Positions 1 through 13,026 of a stretch of 64,000 nucleotides of DNA are shown here, piece after piece. A model generated the notes under the pieces. It ran no database searches. It was not told where the DNA came from and saw only the letters and a program-made list of their open reading frames with translations. The DNA lies in NCBI GenBank assembly GCA_030374805.1, contig JARGSG010000190.1, forward strand, positions 248,001 to 312,000. The letters are read 5' to 3'. Source of the DNA: Gracilaria gracilis (Eukaryota; Rhodophyta; Florideophyceae; Gracilariales; Gracilariaceae). Positions within the stretch are counted from its first letter, which is position 1, and every line of letters starts with the position of its first letter. The translations under genes were made by a program, and so were the position numbers.

Positions 1-3000
1 TGGTAGGTTCTCATGAAGAGATTCTTGACGTCCAGAATTATGCATACATCTCCGAAGAACCGAGAGACAAACTGTTTTTCGTTGTCAGAGAGCAGATTCA
101 CCAGTGGACCGTAGACGAATTCCTAGTGGCTGAAGAATGCTGGCGTAACCTCCAACGGTGTGATTATTCGTAGTGATACGGTACGACCGAGCTTCAAAAA
201 GCGATCCGTGATCACGAGTGGATATTTGTTAAGCCGATTAGCAGCGAGGAACGTTCCTAAAGTATCGATGACTACGAATTCCAGGGGCGTCCCTGCGAGG
301 AAGAGCTTCAACTTTGTCGCATGGCGGCAGAGCTTGACGCGATTCCGCGCACACTCGGGGCATAACCACACAGTTGCGTAGCAATTTACAGCCATTGCAG
401 GCCAGTAAAATTTCCTTCGCAATGTAAGACACATTTTCCGTATTGCGACGTGGCCACTAAGTTTTGCATAATGCGATAGGTGTAAAACTCGAGATAATAG
501 GGCATGCGGCACCACTATTTGTCGGTTTCCAGTTAACTTGCGAACGAGATATCTAATATCATTCACTCGAAAGGGGAGGTCAGCTCCTCCATTGAGTTGC
601 GCCCGAATCTTTGTGCAGTAGGGACCTCTGAACTGTTTTCTAACCATATTTTCTGTCGTAATGGGTACGAAGTTTCCTGGTGGGGGGGTTCGTACTTACG
701 CTAACAGCGAGTACTTCATCCAGTTTGTGGTCAAAATCCAGTTCATCTGGTCAATCCTCTTCGATATCATCCATTTCACTTACTGTGTAGACATCAACTG
801 CGAAGCCGGGTATTCCCTTGTCATCGACCGCTAACGCTTCCTCTGTGGTGGGTAGGCGAGAAAGGGCGTCGGATGGTGTATTGCCGGCGCCCTTCTTGTA
901 GGTGACGTCGAAGTCGAACCCTGCAAGACGCAGCCTCCAACGCATTAACCGACCACAAGGCTCCGAGATGGAGAGTACCCACCTCAATTTTAAGTGATCC
1001 GTGTACCCGGTAAAATGAGCATCCCTGAGGTAGCGGTCTATTGTGCTAATGCGCACACTATGGCCAGAAATGCTTTCTCCGAGACGGACTAATTCTTCTC
1101 ATGCACGTTTAACTAACGAAAACAGTAGCCAATTGGCTCGCGTTCCCAACGAAAACTCGTGCACTCAAATTCCAATCGGTATTCGTGAGATTTTCACTTG
1201 TTCGTCCTCTTTTGTTCATTGAAACAAGTCCAAAGTCATTAAGTTTTCATTGCATCAAAATCCAATGAAGATATAACGACTTAATTGTTTTTGAAAAATT
1301 CATTTGTTGAAAATGCCTTGAACATTTAAGAAAAAAGCCTGACATGCTGAAAATATATTGAAATGTCAATGACGGAAAGTTTTGCCTGGGGTTCCCCCTC
1401 TGAGGTGGTTTAAAACGAGACACAACCTACCTGGTAGTCACTATAGTCCGTGTCCATAGTATATGAAAGTCCCGGTTTCGGTAGTGACAACATTGGTGCC
1501 GTAGATACAGCCTCTTTGAGAGAGTTAAATGCTTCCGTCTGATTAGACGTGGAGGGCTTCAGATTCGGTGGTTACGGCTTCCACAGAAGCGCGTTGAGAG
1601 GTGCCACGATGTCCGTGAAGTTTAGAATAAACCGTCTATAGACGTTGACTTGTCCTAGAAAGGATCTCAATTCAGTCTGGGTAGTAGGTTTTGTGGCCTG
1701 TTTCAGCAACTTCCCAGGAGCTTCCTCGATCATGACACGTCCTGGACGGATTATATGACCCGCATGCTTGACAGTATCCCTGGAGAATTCTAATTTTTTC
1801 AGCTTCAGTGTCACTCCGGCGTCCCGTAACGTGGCAACTATATCTCTCACATTTTTGAGGTGATTATCCAGATTATCTTAGAATACTATGATGTTGTCAA
1901 ACTAGACGAGAAAAGTACGCCAATTGAAGCGGGCCAGTAGTATATCAATAACACGTGGGAAAGTAGCGGGGGGCATTGGTTAAACCAAAGGGCATAAGTT
2001 TGAAACGGTAGAGGGCAGAATGTCCGACGAACGCAGTTTTGTCCTGATCCTGCTTCCTCACTGGCATCGGCCAGTATCTCTAAGTAGCATGCAATGCCGT
2101 GAATACTGTAGCATTTCCGAGAGAATCTATGTATTTATCCACAAGTGGAATAGGGTACACGTTTTTGACGGTGACAGCGACGATAGTCGATGCAGAAGCA
2201 CCAGGAACCATCCGGTCTCGGAGCCAGTACCACTGGCGATGCTCACGGCGAATGTGCCGGTTCAATAGATCCTGCACAGAGCATCTTTTTTACCTGGAAT
2301 TACTCTTCTTCTCTGGCCTTTGGCCCTGCCCTGCACGGATGCTAGGGTACTTGCCGAGGGTTAGGCAGGAGATTAATCCAGTGTTACGTGGTATTTATCC
2401 CTCCGAGAGAACCATTGCACATTGTATTTCATTCAAGAAGAATATCACTCCGTCTTTCGCGGTGTGTCTCCGGAGCATGTTTGAGGTCGAGTTCTTCCAA
2501 GTCCTTTGCCGAGTCCAATGGGTCGTAGCTTGTTGGAGCGCGTTTCTTCTCTGTCTTAATAGGTGACTGACCCGAAGGAATCGGCGTAGAAGGCGACTTA
2601 AGTACCGACTCCTCCCCCTCCTTAGAGTACTCGATTCCGAGCACATGGGCAGCAGACATCTTTGTAGGTACCAACGCAGTTGGATGTGGCATAACGGAAC
2701 CAATCACGTGGTTCTTCACCAAATACTGGGATGTTTTCACAAGGTCGGCTATCAACACCTAAAACGGATTATCCGGTTCTACTTGGACGACTCCATTGGC
2801 AATGAAGAGAGTGTATTTGTCATACTACGACGGCAATGGATGGACGATTCGTAAGCCATGTTGACGGGAACTCACCTGCACCCAGACTTGAGACTTTGGA
2901 GACACGCGTGTCGCGGAGGCTACACGAAGCTTAGTAGATTTCCGAGAAGTTGGTGATGCTTACTACGCTGCAGGTAGAGGTACATGTGTCTTGGAATCAT

Positions 3001-6000
3001 GTCTCAAATGACGAAGAACAATCGGCACGGACGAACCATCTTCCATCTCAACACGCCTCTGGCAGGGCCTAATGGCATCAAGGGAGCGGTCGCAGAAGTC
3101 AAAACCCAAAATGACTGGGGACGCCAGAGACCGACAAGCGACAAATTTTAGCTTAACTACGCATGAGCCTAAGCGGATTACCAACTGAATGTACCCAACC
3201 GTTTACCACGGGTTATTATTTGCGTCAGCGACGTCAAAAATGTCGCCACGGTGAATATGTGACCGCAAGGCGGGTAGAAAAGCTGTTTCACCGATGAAGT
3301 TTGGACCTGTGACAGTATCTAAGACAGCTAGATAACGCATCATAAATTGGGGTGAAAGACCCAGGTTAGCATAGACCTTGTAATTAAGCTTGGCCATCAC
3401 CATAACTCTATCAGGGAACCGGTTATTTATTACCCGTATCCACGGTCGACGAAGAACGCCAAGATGTTTTGAGTTCACGTCTTCAACGGGCTATTTCCTC
3501 GAGAGGATTTGGACGTGGGAACGGGGCAGGGACGCCTCGGGCGCCTTCAGCTTCAAGTCTGAGGGCGCCTCTCCAAGAGGGGAGACTCTCATGGCTACTT
3601 TTTCTGAGCAGATACCGCCTGAGGCGTGTGCTCAGTGTTCCGAACCATTGATGCCTGGACAACAGCAGCAGAAACGTCCGAAGTAGTGGTTGGTTTTCCC
3701 TCGAGAGGGGCACGGGGGTGAGAGATCACCGTGTTCCGAGCAATCGGAGCCGCAATTGTGCGTGAATTATCATATCAATCTTTGCGATAGTGTACGATGC
3801 CGTCGGAACGGAAGCCTTCTTCCCAGGTGAGAGGGATTCGTAGTTGGCAATCATTTGTGCCCATTAACGCCTGATTAAAACGCACTGCAGTGAAATCTAC
3901 ACTCGCGTATAGCATAGGTGACAGATCCATCCAACGATTGCGCTGAGGTCCTGAGTATATGAAGATCGCACCGCTGGGCGGGAACCTTGCCAGCGAGACC
4001 GTGAGGCCCGGGTTCCACCGTTCTCATGTGACAGTCAAGGCAGTCGATCTTGGTTCGAATCTGCATACAGCAGTGTATTTCTCGGAGCCTTCTCAAACGA
4101 GGCATCCGTGGTTGAGGGTAGCTCCATCCTCGGGATTGAAAGCAGGTTGCTACGTGCAAAGCTCACTTGATTATATTTCTTATTGGAGTATTTGTCACCC
4201 GGAATTGACGCAGACGGGATTCCCGGTTTCTACATCAACACTTTCGCGAACTTCAACCGGCTACTCGGGACTCGTGCGCGTAGCGCATCGCATTCGGTGA
4301 GTGCGTACTGCACGAGTTCTAAGTACGTGATCTTACGATTCTTCTCACGGCGACGGGCCACTAGGGTCCGTATAGCCAGGTCTAGTCCATCAACGAACAT
4401 GATACAATGCTTCTGGGCGTAATACACATTGCCACAACGGTAGAAAGCATTTTCCAGGCGCATAGAGTAATCGGTTTCTGTTCCACTCGGGCCTGGTTGG
4501 GGTCTCTCAGAGCGAACATTGCCACCTAGATAGCGTTTCTAGTGGCATTGGAACTCAGTAGGTACTGAACTGCTTCAGGACAGCAGGTAGTCTTCCTTCA
4601 GAGACGCGCGATGAACTTCTAACAGAGTTGTTATGATCTCCCGTGAGTCCGTGTAGAAAATAGAGCAGAGCGACAAACGCTTGTTCTTCATTCATCCCAA
4701 GGAGGTTGGCTTCCGCTCCAAAGCGCAATTGAAAGTCAAACGCCAAGATGGGATCATCACCTGTAAACAGTTGATTACGGATCAAAAGTTGCATCCGTTT
4801 GACAAATTCGTTGACCTTCCTCGTTCCTCAGGGAGGTGTATCCAATGAAGAGTCCTCCCAACGGTAATACCTGTATAACAACAGATTCCGGTAGAGCAGA
4901 TTGGTAGGCTTTAACTTTTTTAATCCAGAGTGCTTCCTTCCCTTCAAGCGGGCGCGTATCACACCTTGGGTGGCTTGTGACCGCTTTGAGCGTGACGAAC
5001 GCTCACGAGGGGTTTCTTCTACCAACGATTCCGATAAGTCAGACCCGTTTGACTGACGTGAAGAAAGAGATAATGCTGAAGGGTCCGAGTCGTAGTTCTT
5101 CCGTTCCCTGCGTGCTTCGGATCCACTGACCTTTTTGTCGTGGTGTGAAACAGCAACCGGCTCAGCTGAGCGAACGGCTCCAACAAGGACAGTTTGTTCC
5201 ACCGTTTCCAAACGGGGGCGGAGGGGAGTAAACATCTCAGCCACCTCCTCCACAAAATCAGTGGGTCCTCCGAAAGTTCCCAAGAGGGATTTGACATCAC
5301 CATGCAATACGCGGAGATCCTCAGAAAAGTCCTACAAAGCAGGGTCATCAACCTTCTTTTGAAGTAGTGACAACTCCTTAGCAATGGTATCGTGGGCAGC
5401 CCGCACAGAGCGGAGCTGGTTTTCGACAGTGAAACTGGGAATATTGTTAGTACCCATCTTCGGAGGTGGCTGTTGTCTGGCAGGCCCAGTGGGTACCGTG
5501 CCATCAGTAGGACGAGCAGGACCAGCAACGGCAGGAGCCAGTTTATCACCTCGATGATGGTTAATCAACGACGTGGTTGGAAGTCGGGTGGTAGTCGGCA
5601 AAAATTCAATAGCTGGCGTTCCTTCATACGAGACCGTGAAGGGGTGTGGATTCGCGACGGGAGTGACAGATTAGTTCTTCCAGTCTGACTGCGTGTCTTC
5701 GGACTATCTGACAACGCCATGACCAGAACAACCATACAACGGAATCAATCAACAGTCAATGAGCTAGAACTTCTAATAGGCTTCCAAATGGAGACAAATA
5801 CAATACGATCAACATCGAAATGACTGAATTCACGAGTGAATCTTCCAACAAAACATAGACGATTCAAGGTCGGGAGACCAATTGTGAAGGAACGCTTTTT
5901 ACGGAAAAAGTGCGAGAACGTGAAGACGTCCGGAACCTTCCATTCGATAAGATAGTACACTGAGCAGAGCAATCCGGTAATGACACTGCTAAGCCGGGTG

Positions 6001-6730
6001 TAAATCCAAGGTCAAACCGTCACGGCAAGCGTTGGAATGTTAATTTCAGCCAGTATGCGGTAGAGATGCACGTGTTCACATGGTCACGAGATGAGTTCTC
6101 GAAAGAGAGTAGCACAGCAGCGACATGGTGTCGGAAACGGGGTACTGAGAATATGGAAAAGAGGCCAACCCAAAAAGAGGAGAAAGAGGACCACCAGAGT
6201 GGGGAAGAGAGAGAAAGAATAAAGCAAACCCAATAAAATGGCGAGTATACGACAATAGGTCGGAATGAGGCACAATAATAGTGGTTATACTCTTAGCGCG
6301 GCAAGGATGGGTAACTTTACGTGAACAACACGGTCTTCACTTCATTTCGAGGTGAACAATCCGCGAAGGCGTGATAGAGCCAGAAGCGTTAGTTTGGAAA
6401 GGAGCGATTTACTTCGGGGAGCGATACTCAATCTCCTAATTACTGAGCTCGACGCACCGCTGACAGTGGGTGCGCCGGGCAAAAAAAATCTATAAAATAT
6501 CTACGTAAATACAGCAATGGTGGATGCACTACCTCCGGCATATCTGTGCTTCACGTGTGCTAGTCACACTCAGTAAGCGGAGCATGGAGTCATGCAATAC
6601 TTGTGTACACCTTTTGAAATTTTCTCAGTGAGGCGAAGAGCTAATAGTGGTGTAGCTCATATATCTACTAACGCATGAGGCAGAAATTATTTAAGTCCTT
6701 GAAATCGCTTCGAAGAAGTGTTTTACTTCA
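1..6730 (-). mobile_element. Ty3/gypsy LTR element A, decayed, truncated by the window edge
   Basis: Fossil LTR retrotransposon on the minus strand. Reading from high to low coordinates there is a 5' LTR (5883-6730), a primer-binding site (5869-5880), a Gag-like region (about 5600-3480), a protease-like stretch (about 3480-2960), reverse transcriptase (about 2700-1570), RNase H (about 1060-750) and the start of integrase (647-123). The rest of integrase and the 3' LTR lie outside the window. Protein similarity to element B (28557-40027) runs along its whole length, so the two are one family. It is heavily decayed, with many breaks, and is clearly older than B. It is inserted in a pogo/Tigger-like transposase relic at 6731. 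Confidence 0.88.
5883..6730 (-). repeat. 5' LTR of element A
   Basis: About 848 bp. Starts TGAAGTAAAACAC and ends CTTCACA on the minus strand, so it has TG...CA ends. It is alignable by eye to both LTRs of element B, for example in the block around 6420-6500, which matches B near 28810-28880. The primer-binding site TGGTCTCCCGAC follows two bases inward (5869-5880). The flank after 6730 is transposase-like sequence. No target duplication can be checked because the other end is outside the window. Confidence 0.75.
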
Positions 6731-7176
6731 CCATAATTCTTGTTAAAACTTCTGGAACGTCGTGACACACCAATCATCAAAAACGAAATACGATCAAAAC
6801 CGTCGGCATTAGCTCAAACTAAAAACGTCAGTCTCACTTTTTTCTTTTTATGACCTTGCAAACGCTCGACGGCAATCGCTCTGTCTGGTGCCGTGCGATA
6901 GAATAATCCAAACTTATCTGCATTGTAGCAGTATCCGGGTTTATATTGAGAAATCTTCACTCTAAACGAAGCAATATTCGCTTCAAAGGCGTCAACATCC
7001 ACTTCTCCACTCTCCCCGCATGATTCTAGGAAATGGAGTCCACGGAGTCTCTGGAAGTAGTAGAGCCAATCGTTAATCAGAGTAAGCTTTATCTTTTGTC
7101 GTTGTTTAGTTTTCCGTTCATTGCAACCATCATTAACCGAGCAGAATCTATAATCATAGGTCCGTTTATTACTCAC
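6731..7176 (-). pseudogene. pogo/Tigger-like (DDE_1, jerky-type) transposase relic
   Basis: Minus-strand reading contains YNADKFGLFYRTAPDRAIA, the block around the first catalytic Asp of CENP-B/jerky/Tigger-type transposases, where the family usually reads (Y/F)NxDETGLF. It is followed by GHKKKKVRLTFLV, then a stop, then an in-frame continuation ANADGFDRISFLMIG that also fits the family. Element A begins exactly where this continuation stops (6730), so the remaining catalytic part was probably displaced leftwards out of the window. The family DET is DKF here and there is at least one nonsense codon, so it is a dead copy. Decayed minus-strand sequence up to about 7550 may be its N-terminal part. 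Confidence 0.7.
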
Positions 7177-7599
7177 CGTTCAGAAAACTGGGTCATTATC
7201 CGGTCACAGAGCTCTTTCTAAAAATGAGGATACGCTCCTTGACGCATGCAGTAGCGGTATGGGGCTGTAGAGTCAGAAGCGGAACTGTTGATTATGCGGG
7301 ACTCGGTTCATTGCCCGGGAAATTTAGGCAGCTTGAATTTTGCTTTGGTCCAAACTGGTAGTGGTTGTTGGTCATCAGGAAGGCACTTGCTCTGTCTACG
7401 GCGATTTCATCGCCAAAAAGCTCCTTTTGCTTGATGGTAGGAGCAATTCTAGTTCCCATTGTTGAAAATAGGGATCTAAGGAGAGCAAAGACAGTGAAAC
7501 GGACAAATGCTTTTGTTACTGGAGTACGTTGTTTTGGAAATGCTTATTCTAAATTGGAACGCTGTGATGTAATGTAGTCGGGCGTTTGCTTTTCCAGGC

Positions 7600-9990
7600 G
7601 GCGGTTGTTGCGGTTTGGAAAGCAGTTGTTGAAGGCCGCTGCATATTACATGTTTTATTTCTATTAGTATCACCTACATCGAGAGAGAGGTACCATGAAA
7701 AGGATGGTTTTTGAGTCATTTGCTTTTTCTGATTTGGGCATGGAATCCAATTATTTGTATATAATCGAATCCGCGCATACGCTGCAGAAAAGAGGTTTCT
7801 ATGTTGGTAGATTGACTTCGTATCCTTGTATTATGCATATCCATCTTACTAGGTATCTCTTTACCAAAGGTTTGCTGTAGCTGGGAGATGCAGTAAATTC
7901 AGTAAGAACGTCCCAAGACACCTTTGCAAAGGGATCAATGTCGACCTTCTCTAAATAGAATTATTTGGTTTGGATCAAACCCCTAAAAAGACTGCACAGT
8001 GACAAAAGTGTTTTGTGGGTCCAAAATGTAAAGAAAAAAATATAGAAAACAAAAAATATTTACTGCTCAGCTGACATTCAACTCTTCTATAGCTTCTCGT
8101 CGCACATACTTGTCTTCAGAGGACTTGAGATCAACATAAAATATCTTAGTTTGGTCAGAAAAGCAAAGAAGCCTTTGGTTCCTTATAAACCTTTCAACTG
8201 TAAAAGTATTTCAATACGGCAGAAAGACTCGATTTTCTTGGTAGCCTTTGCCTTAAATTCTTTCAAATAATTTGAAAGCCTAAAATTTTAGGGTGATAGG
8301 CTTTCGTGGGATCAAACGTCTTTTCAAGTCACACTTTATGGAGAAGTTTTGTACTTGAAAGAGCCTCCGACCATTCAATTACACTCTCGAAAACTGTTCC
8401 TGCCTTGATGACTTGGTAGGCCAGGTGTTCTTTTTTCACTCCAGAAGGAAGACGAATTGCCAAGCTCACAAAGCTTAACACAGTCTAAATATCCTTCCAG
8501 ATGGAAGAGAGAAACAAAGGAGAAAATTCTTTTCTCTGTGGATTGGCTCCAGATAATTTTGTTATCTCTTCGCCTTCGTCCTCAATTTCAGCACTGGGAA
8601 TCTCTTCGAATACGATCACTGAAATTCCAAGTCTCGAAGTTTTTCCAGCGGAGCACCGAGTATTCAAATACTCTCTGACATTTTCTTGTACGTAGGTTAG
8701 AAAAAATTAATTTCGATTCGTACCTGGATTGTCGAAGGTTGCTTCCTTCAGTTTCTTATACTTTGCTCGAAAGGTTGAGAGCTTGAAAGTTTGAAAGATT
8801 GGATCTCATTTCTGTACTTCGGCTGCAATTTTACTGCCATTAAGCTCTCCCTCTCGAAACATTTAACAAAGCCTTTTTATTGCAGGGGAGTCATCGGTTA
8901 GCCGAGGTCGTCGAGTGGAGGCCATTTTGAAAGTTGTCATAGTAAGGTCAGGTGTGAACGGACGAGTGCAGTCTCGTTTTGGCTAGATAGAGAGCAGTGA
9001 AGCTTGATACTTTACACTCATTCCTACTTTGTAGGGTACCTCATGTGCAGAATTTGCTGCTTTCTGTGATGGAAGAAGGATAGATGCACGAACGTGTTAC
9101 GGTTTTTATTCTAGATAGATTGGAACGCATCATGTTTGGCCCACAACATACCTAGCACACTACCGAAAGAAATTTTTTGTTCCCAGTCAGAAGAAATCTG
9201 TGCCAGATTGTAAAATGGGACACTGTTCTTTTCACGTCCTGATACAGTAGAGGTTTGGGCATAATATATAAGACATGTCCTGATCTTGAATAGTTTGTGC
9301 ATATTTATGCTTTGTCATACACGTCAAGAAAACCTTGAAAGGTTTCTTCCGGTGATTTCAACAAATTAATTTGTTCATACTGTACATTTTTTTACGGCGA
9401 AAAAGGAAGCTGACGCTTTCTCAAAATCTACCAAAAGCAGTAGAACAATCCTCTTAAATATTTGTAAATGATAATCATAATAACTTTGAAGTCTAATTCT
9501 ATACAGGCAATTTTTAGTACTGAACATAACCTATTTTTGCGGCTATAAACATCTCTAAATGCTTGCTTTATGCAAAAACAGACCATTTTAAATGTATTGG
9601 AGCAACTGTTGTAAGCTGGCGATGTCCACAGTAATTTGATTCTTTTATCGTTAAGAATGGTATGTTCACGTACTTTAAATTTGCATTAGTGAAGTATTCA
9701 TAAGTATCCTTGTGAGAAAATCCAGTAGGAAGTATATAAAATACAACAAGATTGCTCATTCCACCTTCACTGCACTTGAAGAACGATATGAAGGTATGTT
9801 TTCCTAAAGATATAAAACTAATGAGTTTTGAATAACCCCACTGAGGAGTGTTAGGATGCTTCTCTCTTCCAAAATCAAGAGAAAAGTAACACGGTTGTTA
9901 CTTGAGAGGAAAAGCAGGGACCACTATCTATTAAAATCTAATATTGTAGTGGTAATATTGAAGTTTTCCTTGCAAAGCCAAATTCATTCT
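7600..9990. other. AT-rich stretch without a recognisable gene
   Basis: Only short open stretches (about 60-75 codons) occur on either strand and none resembles a family I know. Poly-A/T runs are common, for example near 8030-8060. I see no clear inverted repeat, LTR edge or RNA gene. It is probably decayed transposon or intergenic DNA. Confidence 0.5.
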
Positions 9991-10059
9991 TGACATGGCA
10001 CATTGTTTTTCAAGGGAAAACCCGCAAAACTGAACGTGAGCGGTACTTCGATCTGACAA

Positions 10060-11010
10060 GCAGGTGAGAAAACTACGTATATGTACATCTCTCAAGCACA
10101 AGAATCGAAATATCTTTGCCATGCCGTTCGAAATTGCGAGTGCGATGGCAAGAAAATTTCGTAGAGCAACCGCTGCCACCTTCCGAGACGCCAGTATGGG
10201 AATCTTATCTCGAATTGGTACGACAAAAGGAAACGTTTTCCACAGAAGATTTCGTTCGTTGTTTGGAATTAACTACTCAACTTGTGCCATTGCATGGAAT
10301 CTATTGATCGAAGAACTCCCTGTTGGCGCCACACCACAGCATCCCCTTTGGTCTTTGTTGTTCTTGAGGCAGCATGTCTCTGAACATGTGCACTGCGCAT
10401 TGACTGGGGCTAGCGAAAAGGAATTTCGTAAGCGTCCTTTAGAGTGTGTCGAATTACTTTCCAACTTAAACAAGATATGTCCTGATGTTTTTAAAATTTT
10501 TCGTTATCCTTTTCTAACATTTAAAAAAAGATACATTGGAGTTCACGACTGGATGGAAAATCATTTTATGGGTTTCATGCCTCTGTAGATGGTATAGATT
10601 GCCCTATCAACGAGCTTACGCTTTTTTCTCCGCGGTGGTACTCTCACAAAAACAAGGCTTCTAGACTTCGATACGAAGTGGGAGTGTCGAACAGCCAAAA
10701 ATTGTGTGGGTATATTGTGGATTTCCGTTTGGACTGTTCTCTGATCTAAAGATTCTTAGAGAGTTCATGAAGAATCCACTGGGATCTAATGAAAGAGTTG
10801 GGGCCGATAAGAGGTACAGTGATCCTAAATGTCTTACTCAAGTTATGATGAATCCTCAGTACCAAATCTCCCATGGATTGATCTGAGCATGGCATGAAAA
10901 CGTGAACAGGGGCTTGAAACAGTTTCTGGTTTTGGGGAAGCGGTTTCGTCACGACCTTCCTATACATACGATGTGTTTCTACGCCGTCGCGAATATTGTT
11001 CAACTTTCGA
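10060..11010 (+). pseudogene. DDE transposase relic (DDE_Tnp_4 type)
   Basis: Decayed plus-strand transposase. Recognisable blocks in order are FHRRFRSLFGINYSTCAIAW and HPLWSLLFLRQHVSEH (about 10230-10385), DGIDCPINELTLFSPRWYSH (about 10588-10650, the first catalytic Asp region), IVWVYCGFPFG and DLKILREFM (about 10700-10770), and a final HENVNRGLKQFLVLGKRFRH followed by YAVANIVQLSI (about 10892-11020). The order and spacing fit the DDE_Tnp_4 type found in PIF/Harbinger- and IS5-like elements of algae and oomycetes. The frame changes several times and stops occur at about 10586 and 10884. The exact family is uncertain, and no terminal inverted repeats were located. Confidence 0.65.
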
Positions 11011-11739
11011 TCAAAAACAGCGAGGTACAGGTGATCACTGTTATTAGTGTCGGTTCAAAAATAGTGCAGAAACACTATCTATTGTGGTCCAAACTAATAT
11101 ATGTGTCGACTTTCGATCGGCTTACGCTAATAGTGTTGGTAACAGATCATATCTGAGCCCTTTCAAACTGTTGAGGGTCCATTTGGCTGGACAAAAACGG
11201 AGTTGCCTTATCCTATCTATCTTCAGTTTTACCCAAGCTCCATCGAGACTTTCAGCACTGCTTACTCAGCAGCTAACAAGGTGACCGTCCCCGCTTCCCC
11301 GATACTGAACGGATTCTTGCATACACACCCAAACCGAAATTCAGTAGAGCCCCCCACTACGACTCAACAAAGCACTCAGGATCACGAAACACCTACTGCA
11401 GCGTCTCTCATCTCACAAGAAAACACCTCGAAGCCAGATAAAATAACAAGACTGGCATAAAATATTCCAAGAAACACCCAAAAAGCTTGCATCGCGAATG
11501 GGATAATCCAGAACCCAGAATCAAAATTTTCAAAGCATGTGGTTTCACGTGAGAGTAAACACTTCCACCTGTTATTCAGAGGAAACCCAAATGCCGACTT
11601 CACACGATGAACCAGGAATTGGAAGGAAAGGAAATAGCTAGTCAGTGTTCATAACAGGTACCCAAAGAGAGTCGTTTTTCTTTCGTCAATCGCTCGAAAC
11701 ATGGACTCCAAAGGCACTATAGAAAGATAACAACTGGGA

Positions 11740-12928
11740 GGGGACGTAAAGCTACAGCATGGATTGCTGCTTTACAGAGAGATCTCCTGGAAAAATTCAA
11801 CCGTATGCGAAAGATGGGAGTGAAATTCGATGCCCGTTTGCTTCGCCGTCTCACATTAAATCTCATCGCCAACAAACCCGAAGGTTAATATTACCACAAA
11901 ATTGATCCAAATAGTGAGAATATGATAAGAGACCAAATTACGCCGCGATGGGTATAGGACTTCATGGAAAGATCACAGAATTTTCGCCGATCTCAATGTG
12001 GGAAGCTGATGGTGTCACCAAAAAAGCAAGAATTGAAAGAAAAGTCGCGTATCATCTCGGTCAGCCTGCTCGTTAGTTTCGAAACAAATTGCTGCTGGAC
12101 GGAAACGTCTTAAACGCTGACGAGACTTATTTTTGCATAAACATGGATAACCATAAGACACTTGCATTAATCGGAGATACTCATGTTCGCTACGCAGATG
12201 TCATTTCTGGGGATGACGGGATGACCATGATGGTCTTCATAAGCGGCAACCCGAATGTGAGGTTGGAATTACCCATGATAATATTCAAGAATGGCAACAA
12301 GAACTATCCCATTCGGAGCCGAGCCGACAATGTCCCTGGTGTGGCCTACCAGACGGGTCCGAAAGCGTGGATGGACAGGCGCTTATTCTTAGAATGGGGA
12401 AAGGAGCAACGAATTCTCAGCCCATTACCGAATGGTAGAAAACGTTTCTTGTACATCGACAACGTAAGCACGCCCCAAGTCACAGACCAGATGAGAGAAG
12501 CGCTGTTTGCAAGTAACTCTGACATAAGGTTTCTTCCTTGTAACGCAACTCATCTGGTTCAACCTGCAGGTTTTGTCATTCAATATTTGAAAACATACTG
12601 GCGCGATCAGTGCGATGACTTCAAGACGAATGTGTTAGATCTTGGTTTGTGTTTGGATGGTGTGAAGGAGTCTGGAAAGCTTACAAATCCAGGAAAACGG
12701 CACTTTTTGAAACTGGTGGCAAAGTTAGTTTGTGCTGAGAGTTTGCAGCGGGATAAAGATGGAGTGACCTACGCCAAGAAAGCCATGATTCGATGTGGAA
12801 TGGCTTTAAACCTTAACGATCAGTGGGAAAAGCGACAGCTCTTCTCTGAGCTTCCGGATCTTATCAGCAAGTATGGCACCAATTTTGAAGGGCAGGTTCT
12901 TGGTGAGGCTGCGCACCAAGAGATCTGA
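11740..12928 (+). pseudogene. CENP-B/DDE_1-like transposase
   Basis: The N-terminal helix-turn-helix part reads WIAALQRDLLEKFNRMRKMG and LLRRLTLNLI (about 11755-11880). The catalytic part is open from about 12080 to 12928 and contains NADETYFCINMDNHKTLALI (12113-12170, first Asp-Glu-Thr), GDDGMTMMVF, VAYQTGPKAWMDRRLF, then FLYIDN (second Asp, about 12450) and CNATHLVQPAGFVIQ (about 12540-12590). These are hallmarks of a DDE family expanded in algae and oomycetes. There is an in-frame TAG at 12074-12076 and at least one frame change before it, so this copy is inactive. A second, smaller copy of the same family lies at about 41260-41450. Confidence 0.75.
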
Positions 12929-12931
12929 AGC

Positions 12932-12964
12932 CCACACTATTTAGATGAAGTGTAAATAGTGTGG
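12932..12964. repeat. 12-bp stem hairpin just after the transposase stop
   Basis: CCACACTATTTA (12932-12943) and TAAATAGTGTGG (12953-12964) form a perfect 12-bp inverted repeat with a 9-base loop, starting four bases after the transposase stop codon. It may be part of the transposon subterminal structure or help 3' end formation. A related motif GTGGCCCACAYTACT occurs at 12961 and again at 13448. Confidence 0.7.
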
Positions 12965-13026
12965 CCCACACTACTCTCTGTGAGGTGCTCAAAATCATGA
13001 ATACTAATAACGGTGATCACGTGTAC

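Larger units (their letters stand above)
11025..13026 (+). mobile_element. DNA transposon with inverted repeats, CENP-B/Tc1-type DDE
   Basis: A transposase gene (about 11740-12928) is bracketed by an inverted repeat. The left copy, 11025-11048, is GTACAGGTGATCACTGTTAT followed by TAGT. The right copy, 13003-13026, is its reverse complement with 22 of 24 positions matching. The true ends may lie about 6-15 bp further out: CAG at 11019 on the left and CTG near 13040 on the right would be mirror-image termini, with TA following on the right. Total length is about 2.0 kb, normal for this class. The ends have drifted, so the exact boundaries are uncertain. Confidence 0.65.
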
